Of a DNA stretch of 64,000 bases, positions 54,344 through 64,000 are shown one piece after another. Location: contig OY856188.1 in NCBI GenBank assembly GCA_963693315.1, positions 146,812,413 to 146,876,412 of the forward strand. Reading direction: 5' to 3'. Source of the DNA: Diogma glabrata (taxonomy: Eukaryota > Arthropoda > Insecta > Diptera > Cylindrotomidae). The position numbers and the translations under genes are program-made. Every line of letters starts with the position of its first letter. Position 1 is the first letter of the stretch. The notes below the pieces were generated by a model. It searched no databases. It was not told the origin of the DNA and was given only the letters and a program-made list of their open reading frames with translations.

Positions 54344-54896
54344 CTATAGGGCGATTTTTCTGTTCCTGTGCTTACCGCAATGGCGCTGCACCCCTTTTTG
54401 CATAAGAGAAAAAATCACAAAAATTTTATATGGAATTCCATACAAAACACAATTTGAATAATTTTAAAAGTTATCTATGAAATTTCTCATTTTACTACAA
54501 TTAAATAATTTAAATTTGTTTATGAAGTATTATTGACAATATATTAAGCATAATATATAAAATATTTTCTTTTCTTCTGTCCGTAAAACAAATACGAAAA
54601 TAGGTTAAATTTTTCATACAACTTTGTATGGGAAATTTTGGCAATTTTTATGCTTCTTTTTTGAGCGACTTAAGAATAATATTTTATATATTACGCTTAA
54701 AATATAGTCAATAATACTTTATAATCAAATTAAAATTGTTCAATTGTGGTAAAATGAGAAGTTTCATAGATAACTTTTAAAATTATTCAAGTTGTGTTTT
54801 GTATGGAATCTCATATAAAATTTTTGTGATTTTTTCTCTTATCCCCTTTTTGCAGCGCCATTGCGGTAAACACCGGAACAGAAAAATCGCCCTATA
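54344..54896. mobile_element. Foldback element B
   Basis: CTATAGGGCGATTTTTCTGT ... at the left is inverted at the right, ending CAGAAAAATCGCCCTATA. About 553 bp, sharing its first bases with the last bases of element A through the palindrome CCCTATAGGG. The interior is a near mirror: ATTATTGACAATATATTAAG and TACGCTTAAAATATAGTCAA lie in opposing halves. Non-coding. Confidence 0.8.
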
Positions 54897-55631
54897 AGGT
54901 ATGATTGTTAAAATTTCTATTTTGGTTTTTTCTGCGCATGGCGTCACGTAGTGAGTTGATTAATTTTCGTTTCGATGGAAAAATCTTAAGTCGTAAACGG
55001 TTTCATACTTTATTTTATTTTGCCAATAAAATAATTTGTTTTAAATAAAGGATAAAAATTAAATAAATTTATTTTTTGAAATATATGATAAATTGAGCGT
55101 GTTCGGTACAGGTATATGATACAAAAAATCACGTTGTTAAACGTCAAAGTTGCTTGCTACTAATTTCACTTCGTTGAATATTACGTCAAACCGGACCGAA
55201 CAGCCAAAAAAACAAAATGTATTTATAAGTCAAACTTTAGACGTTACCTTCATTACAATTAATTTGGTCACAAACGATAAATTTATCGCGAAAACACAAA
55301 ACCAAATTTATCAAGAATAGTTATCACAAAAATGTAAGCATAAATAAAACAAAATCAAAAGCGCAAAGAACCAAATAAAATAGTTTTATTGACACCTAAA
55401 TTCAAGATATTTTGACATTTAAACGCAAGAAAAAAATTGATTTTTTTCGTGAGAAATGGCCGCGTTTATACTATTTTTAGTACAGAAAAATCATGATTTT
55501 TTTTATCAGAATGTATGCACCGAACACTAGGATTATATTTAAATGGAAAAATGTGCGAAAATTATATAAACTCGTATAAGAATATATAAAATCTGATTAT
55601 GAGAATACTTTTGATTTTTTTTAGACATTTT
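54897..55631. other. No supported gene
   Basis: AT-rich DNA. A GGCGTCACGTAGTGAGT word near 54950 has an inverted relative near 60344, perhaps remnants of one repeat. No ORF. Confidence 0.35.
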
Positions 55632-56843
55632 GGGGCTTATGATTGAAAAGGCATCACGCGGTTAAGATTATTCACCTTCACCTAATGTAGGTATGATTGA
55701 AAACGCGTGATAAAAAGTTAGTTCGAATTTTTTTTCGAAATTAAAAATCTGTCAGATTGTCAAAATAATTTATTGTTAATTGTCAGGTCTAATTGTTTGT
55801 TAAAAAAACATCATTGTGTTCAGTGCTAAGTTTAAAAAATTCAAATATTTGGATAAAATAAAAATAATAATTAGCTACATCACGGGGTCAATTCTAGCTT
55901 GATGACTTCAAGTCATATGACTTGAATTTCGAAATTTCGAAACTAAAGTCATATATATCGATTCTGTCTGGGTCATATGACTTTTTCCAAACCAAAGAAT
56001 TAAAAGAATAGAGGAAGTGAAATTGATTTTAAAAGTTGAAGCAATTTTTGCACACCAATAAATTGTTACTAACACACTTGCGTTTTAGTAGAGGCGCCGT
56101 AAATATTTCTATTATTGCATTGAATTTCAAATTTAAGCGTATTTTTGCCCCCAAAATTAATATAAAAAAAAGAGACGCCATTACATAGAAAAGAAAAACA
56201 ACAAATAGAAAAACAACATAAAAAAAATTTTGACAAGGTAGACCCGAAGCATTCTATTATTGTTTACGTTGATTTTAGATTACATGTTTTTCTCGAAAAT
56301 GTTTAAAAAACTTAACACTTATTAATCGAAAAGTAAATTGTAATATTAATGTTATTACTTATGATAAGAAATCCCATCCTGTATGTGTTTTTGGTAATTT
56401 TTACACGTCATTATCACAATCTTCATATTTAATGTTTCATTCAAAATTTTCACTTAATATATTTAATTTTTCGGTAAAATTATTTTTAAATTATAATAAA
56501 ATCACTAGTATTTCTTATATTTATTATAAATTCGTCAAAATATCACCACGATAAATATTAAAAACAATTTTATTAAAACCAAATTATAACCAAGCTAAGT
56601 AATGTTTACAAATTTTGTTTTTGACAACTTAGACCAACTTATTGAAGATAAAAAAGAGAGGAGTAAAGAGAAAAACGGCTTCAAATATTTTTGTGTATAT
56701 ATACAGTAGTTTCATTTCCTTAGTCTCTTAATTCTTTGTTCCAAACTCATTTGAAATGTCAAAAAAGTCATTAAAAAAAAAGCTGTGACTACCGTTATGT
56801 AAGAGAAAACTTGAAATGCTGAATGAGAAAACGAAAGAGACTT

Positions 56844-56965
56844 GAAATGCCGAATGCTGTGAAAACGATTACATAGAGATTTTGCGACTAAAAAAAAGAA
56901 AATTGAAAATAATGGAAGAAATGCTCGAAATTCAAAAGTACAATTTGGCTTGCGTTTGGAAATAA
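56844..56965 (+). pseudogene. Possible C-terminus of Harbinger companion ORF
   Basis: A 40-codon frame ends in a charged helical stretch (LRLKKRKLKIMEEMLEIQKY) before a stop. Such basic coiled C-termini close the Myb/SANT- or MADF-type second protein of Harbinger elements. Evidence is limited to composition and location inside the element. A duplicated ACTTGAAATGC block lies just upstream. Confidence 0.3.
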
Positions 56966-57077
56966 TGTTTTACCTTTTACCTGTGTTGCTATTTTAATGA
57001 ATGAATTATAGATTTAATTAATGAATTAAGAAAATTATTAATTTTATAATATTCGTTTGAAATGTACAAAATAAGCA

Positions 57078-57353
57078 CTACAATTGAGGAGCAATTTCGT
57101 CCCGCAATCTTCTGCCTACTATTAGAAAATTTACTGCATTTCTTGTATTTATATTGTATTGTGGATCAATACTATCCTCTTCGTCACCCACTTGCATTGA
57201 AATTTCGTTATCCGACGGCAAAGTATAATTTTCTGTCAACATAATATTATGGATGATAGCGCATGCATTAATTATACTGCCGGATCGTTGAAGAGTATAC
57301 TTTAAAATTCTTTGACGAGAGAGACATCGAAAACGACATTTTAGAATATTCAT
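57078..57353 (-). pseudogene. HARBI1-type transposase C-terminal fragment
   Basis: 91 codons starting LKCRFRCLSRQRILKYTLQR then GSIINACAIIHNIML. This phrase is the conserved end of the DDE nuclease of PIF/Harbinger transposases, including HARBI1. The first two catalytic acidic residues and about 250 N-terminal residues of a normal protein are absent. The start Met is not the original start. Residues after the HNIML phrase are acidic, then end with RRLRDEIAPQL, which looks like a natural terminus. Confidence 0.8.
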
Positions 57354-57969
57354 TTTGTATAAAACTTAAAATTATGTATCATAAGAAAACACAAATTTAC
57401 ACAAAACTTGCAGTAATTCAATTCTTTAAATGTCAAACAGTCATTCTATGAAAATTGGTTTGAAGTCACTCACTTTTTGACTTAGAATCGCAAAACATAG
57501 AATTTTGAGTTCGAATAAATGAGTGACTCTCGTTGAGCTGGATTTTTTTAACAGTCATATGACTGAGTCACCTCATCAAGTTAGAATTGATCCCGGATTA
57601 TCTTTCATTCTTCTTACTAATTCCTAATACAATACTACTGTTGGTTTGTTATTTTTCCCCTAATAATCTTTCGCCTAAAATTATAAAATAATAAATGTGC
57701 TTAAAATTTAAAACTGTTCATTTTTCACTCGAAATTAATAAATAAAAAGATAAAGTTACATTTTTAAGTTTTAAAATTATTCTAAACGCAAGCCTAATCT
57801 AACGTTTCAATTTTGTACAAGAAACGGATATCACGCGTTTTCAATCATACAAAAAAATAAGTTCGAAATAAAACGTTTGTCACGCGTTTTCAATCATACC
57901 AATAGACTACTCACGAACTCACGTTTCATCGACGTTTACGTTTACCACGCGTTTTCAACCATAAGCCCC

Positions 57970-58270
57970 TTTAATTATTAATATAATGATAATAAATTAA
58001 AATAGTAATTAGAGGGTTTATTTAAAGGGTTTAAAGGAAATTGGCCAGAAATATAATTTAATGGACCATTTTATTTAATTTTATTTTTACGGTTGTTATG
58101 TCCAAAATTGTTTCATTTAAGTCGTTTTTTCGAAAGTATACATTGTAGACCTGAAGAAAATGGTTTTAGTTTTCTCATCGCAGTCTACATCTTTCAAAAG
58201 GTCTATTAAATTTTTTGAATAATTTTTTCTTATTAGCAATGAATTTCTATTACCGTCACTAAATATTGGT
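57970..58270. other. No supported gene
   Basis: AT-rich DNA to the right of the MITE. Nothing recognised. Confidence 0.35.
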
Positions 58271-58441
58271 TCAAGCTGCTCCATCTCCATCATCAGCTGT
58301 ACGTGGTATAGGTTTTAAAGGCGGTTCTGTAAGACGGTTATTCCAAGTGCAAAATCTATCATGAACATGATCAATTATTATACTTGAATCTTTCAATGTA
58401 AATAATAGGTAGCTTGCAAAATATTCCAGACCATCGTACTA
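58271..58441 (-). pseudogene. P-element/THAP9-like transposase fragment, C-terminal side
   Basis: After a stop, the frame reads YDGLEYFASYLLFTL and then about 40 residues to its own stop at 58271. A DGLEYxAGYL-like phrase marks the C-terminal part of P-element-type and THAP9-type transposases. The fragment with SHLIKLTRNN upstream on the same strand (59043-59267) supports this. Short and diverged. Confidence 0.45.
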
Positions 58442-58482
58442 CAATGGTTGCATATTTTCAGATGTAGGTTTTATATTTTCAA

Positions 58483-58805
58483 CCCTGGTTAAACATTCCA
58501 ATTCAAACCAATTGAATCCTATTGAATCCAATATAATTTCAATAGGATTAAATCGGATTGAATTGGTTTAATAGGAAGACTTCGATCTACCAATTAAAAT
58601 TCAATCGGAATGAATGGGATTTAACAGGAAAAGAGGTTCTGTAGGATTCTAATGGAAATTTCCAATTGAATTTCAATCGGAAATTAAGAGATTCAATAGG
58701 AAAAAGGAACTTAGAATAGGAATTAATTGAAAATTCCCAATGCAGAATCCCGATTGATCCAATTCATTTTTTTCAATTGGTTTCAATTGGAATGTTTAAC
58801 CAGGG
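58483..58805. mobile_element. 323-bp MITE
   Basis: CCCTGGTTAAACATTCCAAT at the left is inverted at the right as ATTGGAATGTTTAACCAGGG. The body consists of repeated ATTGAATCC / GGATTCAAT-like words in both orientations. It lies between the two P-like transposase fragments, so it probably inserted into that older element. Confidence 0.8.
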
Positions 58806-59042
58806 AAATGCGCTTGTTGTAATTGTTTTCAAACAAATGCTGTTTAAAATTGCCACCTTGTCTAGGCCAGGGTTGCCATCTGTTTAGGTATTACTCTCAA
58901 ACGCCCTTTTCATTTCGGATTGATTCGAGCAACTCATTCTATTTTTATAAAATAGAAAGATTCTTAAAGGTTTAAAAAATTGGGAACATTTAATCCAGGA
59001 ATCAGATTCGAGGAACCCTGATGTGCCACATTCGCTAATAGC

Positions 59043-59267
59043 TTAAACTTTTTGATACCGTGAATTACTCACTGTAAGACTTTTGATTGAAATTTTATTA
59101 CCGATGCTAAATCTTAAACCATTTGATACTTCTTTGGCACCTTTCGCCACAAATGCACCATCCATCCTGAAACCATGATCTACAAAATTATTTCTTGTGA
59201 GTTTTATTAGATGTGACACATGACCAAAAACATTTACTTTTTCTGCATCATTGGCAAACTTCTGCAA
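59043..59267 (-). pseudogene. P-element/THAP9-like transposase fragment, central part
   Basis: Reads VFGHVSHLIKLTRNNFVDHG and FVAKGAKEV, resembling the HLxKxxRNNxxxHG region of P-element-type transposases that follows a catalytic Asp. The usual D before the PHL/SHL phrase is not seen here. The frame stops at 59043 without the expected continuation. Confidence 0.5.
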
Positions 59268-59860
59268 CCGGCAATGGTTAGCCCGTTAGCAGATATTGCT
59301 AAATCTAATAACAGTCTTGTTATTGTAAAGTAGGCTGCTTACAATTAAAGACCTTTTATCAAAGCTACATCAGCACGAAGTTAGCTGGTGCTAAGACTTT
59401 AAGAGTTCCACTTCAATTATGCCACATCAACTACGGAGAGTATAATATAGGGAGCAAGCCGAATGTATAGCTTAACCATTCAAATTATGATCTGGTGATC
59501 ATTTCGATGGTTTACTAGAATTTTCATGTTTTTTAATTTGGCCTGTGATAATTGTGAAAAATCGTTAATAGAATTTCAAAAAGGTTGAAAATTTAGTATT
59601 TTTCTTTCTTCATTATAATTATCAATTAGTTTACAGTTAAATTCATAATTATTGGGGAAATAGATGAAAATTTGGAAAAAAATAACATGTCACTTTTATG
59701 TGAATCTGAACCATCTCAAATAATTGAATGTCGGACTTCAAATAAGGTTATGACAAATTTATCACTCGAATTAATTATTATTACTTATAATTCAATTATA
59801 TTTCAGCAGAAATAAAATCGATAGCCAAATCTTGAAGGAAGAGAACTAATCTCTTCAATT
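59268..59860. other. No supported gene
   Basis: AT-rich DNA; no recognised ORF or repeat terminus. Confidence 0.35.
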
Positions 59861-59861
59861 T

Positions 59862-60092
59862 TTAATTGTAAATAAAATTCCTTCTTGTAGTATTTCGCAA
59901 TTAAATTTTTATTATTGATATATTAACTAATTTGACTATGTTTAATTTATATGCTCGTTTAGATTTCGATTATAACATCATCCTCAGGAGCTGACAAAAA
60001 ACTCTTAAATATAGTCAAATTAGTTAATTTATCAATGATAAAAACTCAATTACGAAATACTACAACAACAAATTTTATTTACAATTATTCAT
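59862..60092. mobile_element. Foldback MITE, arms about 80 bp
   Basis: AATTGTAAATAAAATT, TGTAGTATTTCGCAATT and ACTAATTTGACTAT at 59864-59940 are inverted at 60007-60090. The loop of about 65 bp contains CATCCTCAGGAGCTGAC. Moderate divergence between the arms. Confidence 0.7.
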
Positions 60093-60436
60093 CATGTTTC
60101 GCCAAGTACCAGCGGTAAAATCCATCGAATTTATCTTCAATTATTGATAAACAAACGGTCCTATGACAATAAATTTGGATAATTACATTAAAACGTTTTG
60201 ACAAGATTACCTCTAAACCAAATTATATTTAAATAAAAACCTTTTTTAGTAATCAAAATAACGTTATTTATATATAAATAAATTATGTATATAAATTTAT
60301 TAGTTATATTCGCGCGTATTACAATTTAGTACTCACTACGTGACGTCACAATTTTTAAATTATAATTGTGATGAGATGCGCAATAGCAAAACCCCCGGTA
60401 TAGAAGCCATCTACATTTTTTAGCACAATAAAAATC

Positions 60437-60635
60437 GTGAACTTGTAGCGCCATTTTGAAATTAAAACTCAATATAAAAAAAATTCAAAAAATCGCCATA
60501 ACGCTCATAACGCCATTTGGAAAAATAAAACTCCATATAAAAAAAATTCAAAAATATTTAATCAAAAACACTAATCCAATTTTTTGCATATGGCAATGTT
60601 CATTGTTTATTGCAAATGGCGTGAAATGGTATCCC
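60437..60635. repeat. Dispersed repeat, copy 2
   Basis: Matches 20495-20670 from GTGAACTTGTAGCGCC to GCAAATGGCGTGAAATG. The 71-codon ORF over it is repeat-derived. Confidence 0.8.
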
Positions 60636-61194
60636 ACTAAAATTTTTGTTACTAGTATAACAGGTCTTTAGTTTGTTATCATTCATAAGAGTGCGTTAGT
60701 GGAAGCAAGAAAGGCATATATCTCTTATAGTGCTACTGCTTATACGCACATACGAAAAAGATCGAAACCATTTTATGAGAACAATACATATGGTTTAAAC
60801 AATTGTTTTTACGTTTTATGTATATTTGTCGCCCATTTAATTTTAATAAAGTGAATTTATAATTAAAGTTATTAATCATATTTAAATTTTTTAAATATAA
60901 GTAAGGGATTTAAAAAGGTAAGTACCTATATTTATATATAAGTAAATACTCAAATTTTAAAATTAAAAACATTATACATATATGTTATTCTTTTAGCTTA
61001 ACCCCATTTTATTTTTTCAGATTGATATATGATAATTAATAACTGTAGTATTATTCTAAATATATATTTAAGAAATATTTTTATATTTATATTTATTTAT
61101 TTTATTACAGATAATAAAAAACTTAAACAAAATTATTAAAATGTTTTTTATTTACAAAAATTCCAATTTCTATACCAAGGTGGTTAACGATTTA

Positions 61195-61262
61195 GGTTTA
61201 CCAAGACAAACTAAAGACATGTCTGACCAGACAAACTAAAGACACGTCTTACCAGACAAACC
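61195..61262. repeat. Tandem repeat, about 2.5 units of 26 bp
   Basis: Units start ACCAGACAAACTAAAGACAT then GTCTG. The third unit is partial. Lies inside the TIR element near its right end. Confidence 0.65.
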
Positions 61263-61478
61263 CTATACATGTTATACAAGACGAGGTGGGACATTTTGTT
61301 CGCGCGGTCTTGGGTTTGTCTTGGTCTTGTTACTATAACGCGTTAATAGTAAGTTACTAGTAAATCTGGTATAACACTTTTACTGGGATGGCTATGATAC
61401 ATCGGGGGTTTTGGCAATAGCATACCTTTTAGTTTATTTTCTTTGGTATAGTGTTCCCATAATTAACTTGTGTTTTGA

Positions 61479-63422
61479 CAGGGGTGCGTTTCGAAATTAA
61501 CCACGGTTAACCATAAGGTAATATCTAATAATGTCGCTAATAGTCGCGTTTTATCTTCGAATTGGCTGTCCAGGACAGAGAAAAATATTGGTAAAATACA
61601 GGGAGATTTTTAGAACTAAATTGTAGCTAGCTTCAAGTGAATATTTTGACAATCGCCACTAGTGTTTGTTTACGCTTGTGTTATATTTGTTTATTTCATG
61701 AAGAGCCATATATTTTATATTTAAACGACGAGATTCGAACTAAAAAAAAATTAAATCAAAGATTAAATTTAATTTTTTGTTTTGTACGTATGTACATATA
61801 TGTAATGTTTTTGACAACTAAAAATAAACATACATGAAGATAGTGTTAATTTTAAAAATAGTACTAAAAATGTCCCATTACCCGTGTTCCTTTTAGGTAA
61901 ACTTGCTACCCGAACCGAATTTTAAATGGAACGACTTAAATGTGAGGTGTATTAGATTTTTGATCTACTACAACTCAAATTCTTTCTTACCACACGTTTC
62001 CGACATTTTTTTTTTGACAATAAATTGTTTTGACAATTTTGAAAAACAATATTGCTAAACAACGTAAAAGAAAATTATTAGTTTGACAAAATTTTAAGTT
62101 TAAATTTTATTTTGAGTTTGTTAAATTTAAGAAAATTAATTAAATATAAAAAAATTTATGAAAATTAAAATTATGATTCATGCAAAATATAAACAAATTA
62201 AAGAAAACTGGACAAAAATATGACATTTAGGCTAGAAGCTCTAAATTTGTATAAGCATTTGGGCAAATATATTTGAAATTATTCTCTAAACTGACAAAAA
62301 CTCTGGCGGTGAATAGAAGCGTAAGTTTGTCACGTAGCTTTACCATCATTTGATATGGTTAACTTGAAAACGAAATTTAGTACAAAAGTAAAGGAAAATG
62401 TGGTAAATGGAACAGACTTATTGTTTATTTCCCTCATCTAGGTGGTTATTTTGTAGCGTTATCTCACTAGGTGAGATAAGTAGTGAGATAAAAAAATTAT
62501 GTTTAAATGATTTCTTTTATCTAATATAATCGATTAAAGACAAATATTTTATCTCACTTTTTATCTCACCTAGTGAGATAACGCTACAAAATAACCACCC
62601 TGTTCTGAACTGCTCTCGATAAAACACAAGATTTGTTGCGAACTGGTAAAAATAAATTTAATTTGCCATTTAATTTTAAAGAGATTAATTTAAATGGATG
62701 GATAAACGATAAATATTTAATATTTATGCAATAAAAATTGAAATAATTTTAATTTGAACGAAAAAATATAAATAAAACAATCGCTGTCCCGGACAGTTGT
62801 CCAAAGAAAAAACGCGACTAATGTCATAGTCAAAATAGTGACGTCAAATATTAAATTCAAATTACCATAGTAAAGTTGTCAAAGTTAAATTATAAAAGAC
62901 CGCTAAAAATTCAAAATTAATAAAAACTAATATTCTAATTACGATAAATAAAACTAAAAATGTAGTGTATGTTTTTTATTTCTATAATTTATTTTTCAGT
63001 CTTCAGTATCAAATAAAAATAACACATTTCACTAAAAATTATTAAATACTTAGTAAATAATGATTAAATGTACGATATATTCACAAAACAATATAATTTC
63101 TAACTTTTTTTCCACAACAATTAAAATTTTCTTTTATTCTAAAAAATTATATTGTGTTTTATAAATCGGGTGACATGTCGTTTTAAATATTTATATGTTT
63201 TGACATTAGAACCTCAACAAACTCTACTCTAGACTTGAGTAACAAAGTTAAAGTAGTGACGTCACAATTTACTATGACAACTAATTTTTATAGTTTTGGA
63301 ACGATAGTACATCTGTCATCCAGTAAATTTTTTATTTTGCGGTTAATTATGGAACGACATTTGGTAGAGAAACAGTAAAGTTAACCGCGGTTAACCATAG
63401 TTAATTTTGCAACGCACCCCAG
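61479..63422. mobile_element. 1.94-kb TIR element, hAT-like
   Basis: CAGGGGTGCGTTTCGAAATT then AACCACGGTTAACC at the left mirrors GGTTAACCATAGTTAATTTT then GCAACGCACCCC at the right. Both flanks carry TGTTTTG close to the terminus (61471-61477 and 63424-63430), compatible with a decayed 8-bp hAT duplication. Internal GCTGTCCxGGACAG words appear near 61565 and 62783. It contains a nested MITE (62441-62599). No transposase. Confidence 0.65.
62441..62599. mobile_element. 159-bp palindromic MITE
   Basis: GGTGGTTATTTTGTAGCGTT then ATCTCACTAGGTGAGAT is inverted at the right end. The arms include repeated GTGAGATAA words. A second family member begins at 63921. Confidence 0.85.
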
Positions 63423-63528
63423 TTGTTTTGTTAATTTGTATAAATATTTTTATTCGATGCAAAGATTCATGTCTAGGTCTATGTTAAACGTCAGATTTAC
63501 ATGTGCCGTGTAACAACATTAATTCAAT

Positions 63529-63627
63529 ATGGTTATCGTAAAATGGACTGAGTTGGAAAACCCACTGCATAAATGTGTAATTGATGTGATCAAACAATTA
63601 AAATATGAGCAAATGACGCCTATTCAG
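63529..63627 (+). CDS. DEAD-box RNA helicase, first coding exon (probably DDX55)
   Basis: 33 codons from ATG to a GTATTT donor at 63628. The sequence has the N-terminal Q-motif layout of DEAD-box helicases: an aromatic KWTEL followed by PL and, about 20 residues later, MTPIQ with the invariant Gln as the last codon. The W-x(5)-PL...MTPxQ pattern right at the N-terminus fits DDX55-type nucleolar helicases of ribosome biogenesis better than others I know, but the helicase core is outside the window, so paralogue identity is uncertain. The start is the only in-frame Met before the motif. The intron that follows already contains a MITE. Confidence 0.7.
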
Positions 63628-63920
63628 GTATTTATATACTTTATAGAACAAGAATTTATTTAAATGTTAGATATGTGCAGTGCAATGCAATGCAATAGGT
63701 AAATGAAAGCAAAAAGATGTTAATAATTGGAATATATAGACCCTGCTATCAAATGCAGTATGTACCCCTTATCAACAATGCAATAACTCGTATTTTATCC
63801 CGGTTGTACAACCATTAATGTGTTTCATAAATAAGGAGATTCTCATGAATGCATGCACATACACCTTGATGAAGTTTAAAAGCTGAATCAAGCATATAAT
63901 TAATTGTGTTTAAGGGTCTG

Positions 63921-64000
63921 GGTGGTGATTTTGTCATGTTATCTCACTAGCGAGATAAATAGTGAGATAAAATATTTGTCTTTAATTGATTATAGGCGCT
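63921..64000. mobile_element. Partial MITE copy at window edge
   Basis: GGTGGTGATTTTGTCATGTT then ATCTCACTAGCGAGATAA matches the 62441-62599 element (its right arm read inverted), through TATTTGTCTTTAATxGATTA. It lies in the first intron of the helicase gene and runs off the window. Confidence 0.8.

Larger units (their letters stand above)
48999..54348. mobile_element. Foldback element A, split by the copia insertion
   Basis: The terminus CTATAGGGCGATTTTTCTG then GTGTTTACCGCAATGGCGCT (48999) is inverted at about 54310-54348. Without the copia element (49222-54016) and its 5-bp duplication the two parts (48999-49221 and 54022-54348) make about 550 bp, the same length as element B at 54344-54896, and they align with it through the GACTTAAGAATAATAT site where copia inserted. 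Confidence 0.8.
55884..57594. mobile_element. PIF/Harbinger deletion derivative
   Basis: Termini GGGGTCAATTCTAGCTTGAT and ATCAAGTTAGAATTGATCCC are inverted repeats, followed inward by AGTCATATGACT motifs. It carries the 3' end of a HARBI1-type transposase (57078-57353) and a possible fragment of the companion DNA-binding ORF. Most of the transposase is missing. Confidence 0.75.
55632..57969. mobile_element. MITE copy 2 (family of 7747-8366), split by a Harbinger element
   Basis: Left GGGGCTTATGATTGAAAAGG and right CGTTTTCAACCATAAGCCCC termini match the 7747-8366 element in opposite orientation. The host sequence AATAATTAGCTA|GGATTATCTTTC of copy 1 is interrupted here by the 1.7-kb element at 55884-57594. 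Confidence 0.8.
60387..61413. mobile_element. 1.03-kb TIR element with GCAATAG flanks
   Basis: The termini CAAAACCCCCG and CGGGGGTTTTG are exact inverted repeats, continuing imperfectly as GAAGCCATC / GATGGCTATGA. Direct copies of GCAATAG flank it (60380-60386 and 61414-61420). A 7-bp duplication and CA start are near hAT features, but the class is not certain. It contains copy 2 of the dispersed repeat. No transposase. Confidence 0.75.

Noticed and set aside
58805..59042. Continuation of the P-like transposase between the two fragments
   Set aside because: A frame with some length exists, but I could not match it to the family, so it was left out of the call.
1..64000. tRNA, rRNA or CRISPR arrays
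   Set aside because: No cloverleaf-forming sequence with A and B boxes, no rRNA segment and no regularly spaced short repeats were recognised by eye; a covariance-model scan would settle the tRNA question.

Overview
This is an AT-rich eukaryotic window, most likely from an insect. Genes are split by short introns (45-63 nt) and one long one. The recognisable host genes are RNF13/godzilla-type, U2A'-type, DNAJB11/shriveled-type and DDX55-type. The transposon set (copia with a half-tRNA primer site, RTE and Jockey/CR1-like LINEs, hAT, Harbinger and P-like DNA elements, many foldback MITEs) is typical of insects. No species can be named from sequence alone. There is no operon, CRISPR array, rRNA or recognisable tRNA.

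Host genes. The best supported is a complete minus-strand gene of five coding exons (31981 down to 21970) for a 392-residue RNF13-family membrane RING-H2 ubiquitin ligase. Its 8.65-kb second intron (22919-31570) is packed with repeats. At 47942-48571 (minus) lie the last three coding exons of the spliceosomal protein U2A' (SNRPA1), with an in-frame TGA and no visible upstream exons. At 39229-39695 (plus) is a decayed copy of a DNAJB11-type ER co-chaperone. At the right edge, 63529-63627 (plus) is the first coding exon of a DEAD-box helicase, probably DDX55; the rest lies outside the window.

Mobile DNA, left to right. 1-12 kb: foldback elements, RTE endonuclease remnants, a MITE with subterminal motifs, and a hAT-type element with a perfect 8-bp target duplication (8833-10610). 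12.1-14.3 kb: a foldback element split by a 5'-truncated LINE with an 11-bp target duplication. 16.6-17.9 kb: a diverged tandem array. 18.3-21.4 kb: stacked TIR elements, including a 62-bp perfect hairpin arm pair. 24.4-30.5 kb (inside the RNF13-type intron): a 64-bp perfect palindrome, two tandem palindromes, a LINE 3' end, three copies of a dispersed repeat and a large foldback. 32.4-37.0 kb: one LINE broken into an inverted 5' part and a direct 3' part, the latter split in frame by a 1.4-kb foldback element with a 5-bp target duplication. 37.3-42.4 kb: another foldback with an LTR-type primer-binding motif, a TIR element and a second RTE remnant. 49.2-54.0 kb: an intact, young copia element (one 1359-codon ORF, two 253-bp LTRs differing at one base, 5-bp target duplication) inserted in one of two tandem foldback elements. 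55.6-58.0 kb: a Harbinger deletion derivative nested in a MITE. 58.2-59.3 kb: P-element-like transposase remnants split by a MITE. 60.4-63.4 kb: two TIR elements, the second ending about 110 bp before the helicase start codon.

The window does not hold a set of cooperating genes. It is a few host genes in a dense, layered transposon landscape in which the order of several insertions can be read directly. I see no clearly new biological system. The most informative items are the twin-priming-like LINE, the interrupted U2A' gene, the intact copia element and the long perfect palindromes.
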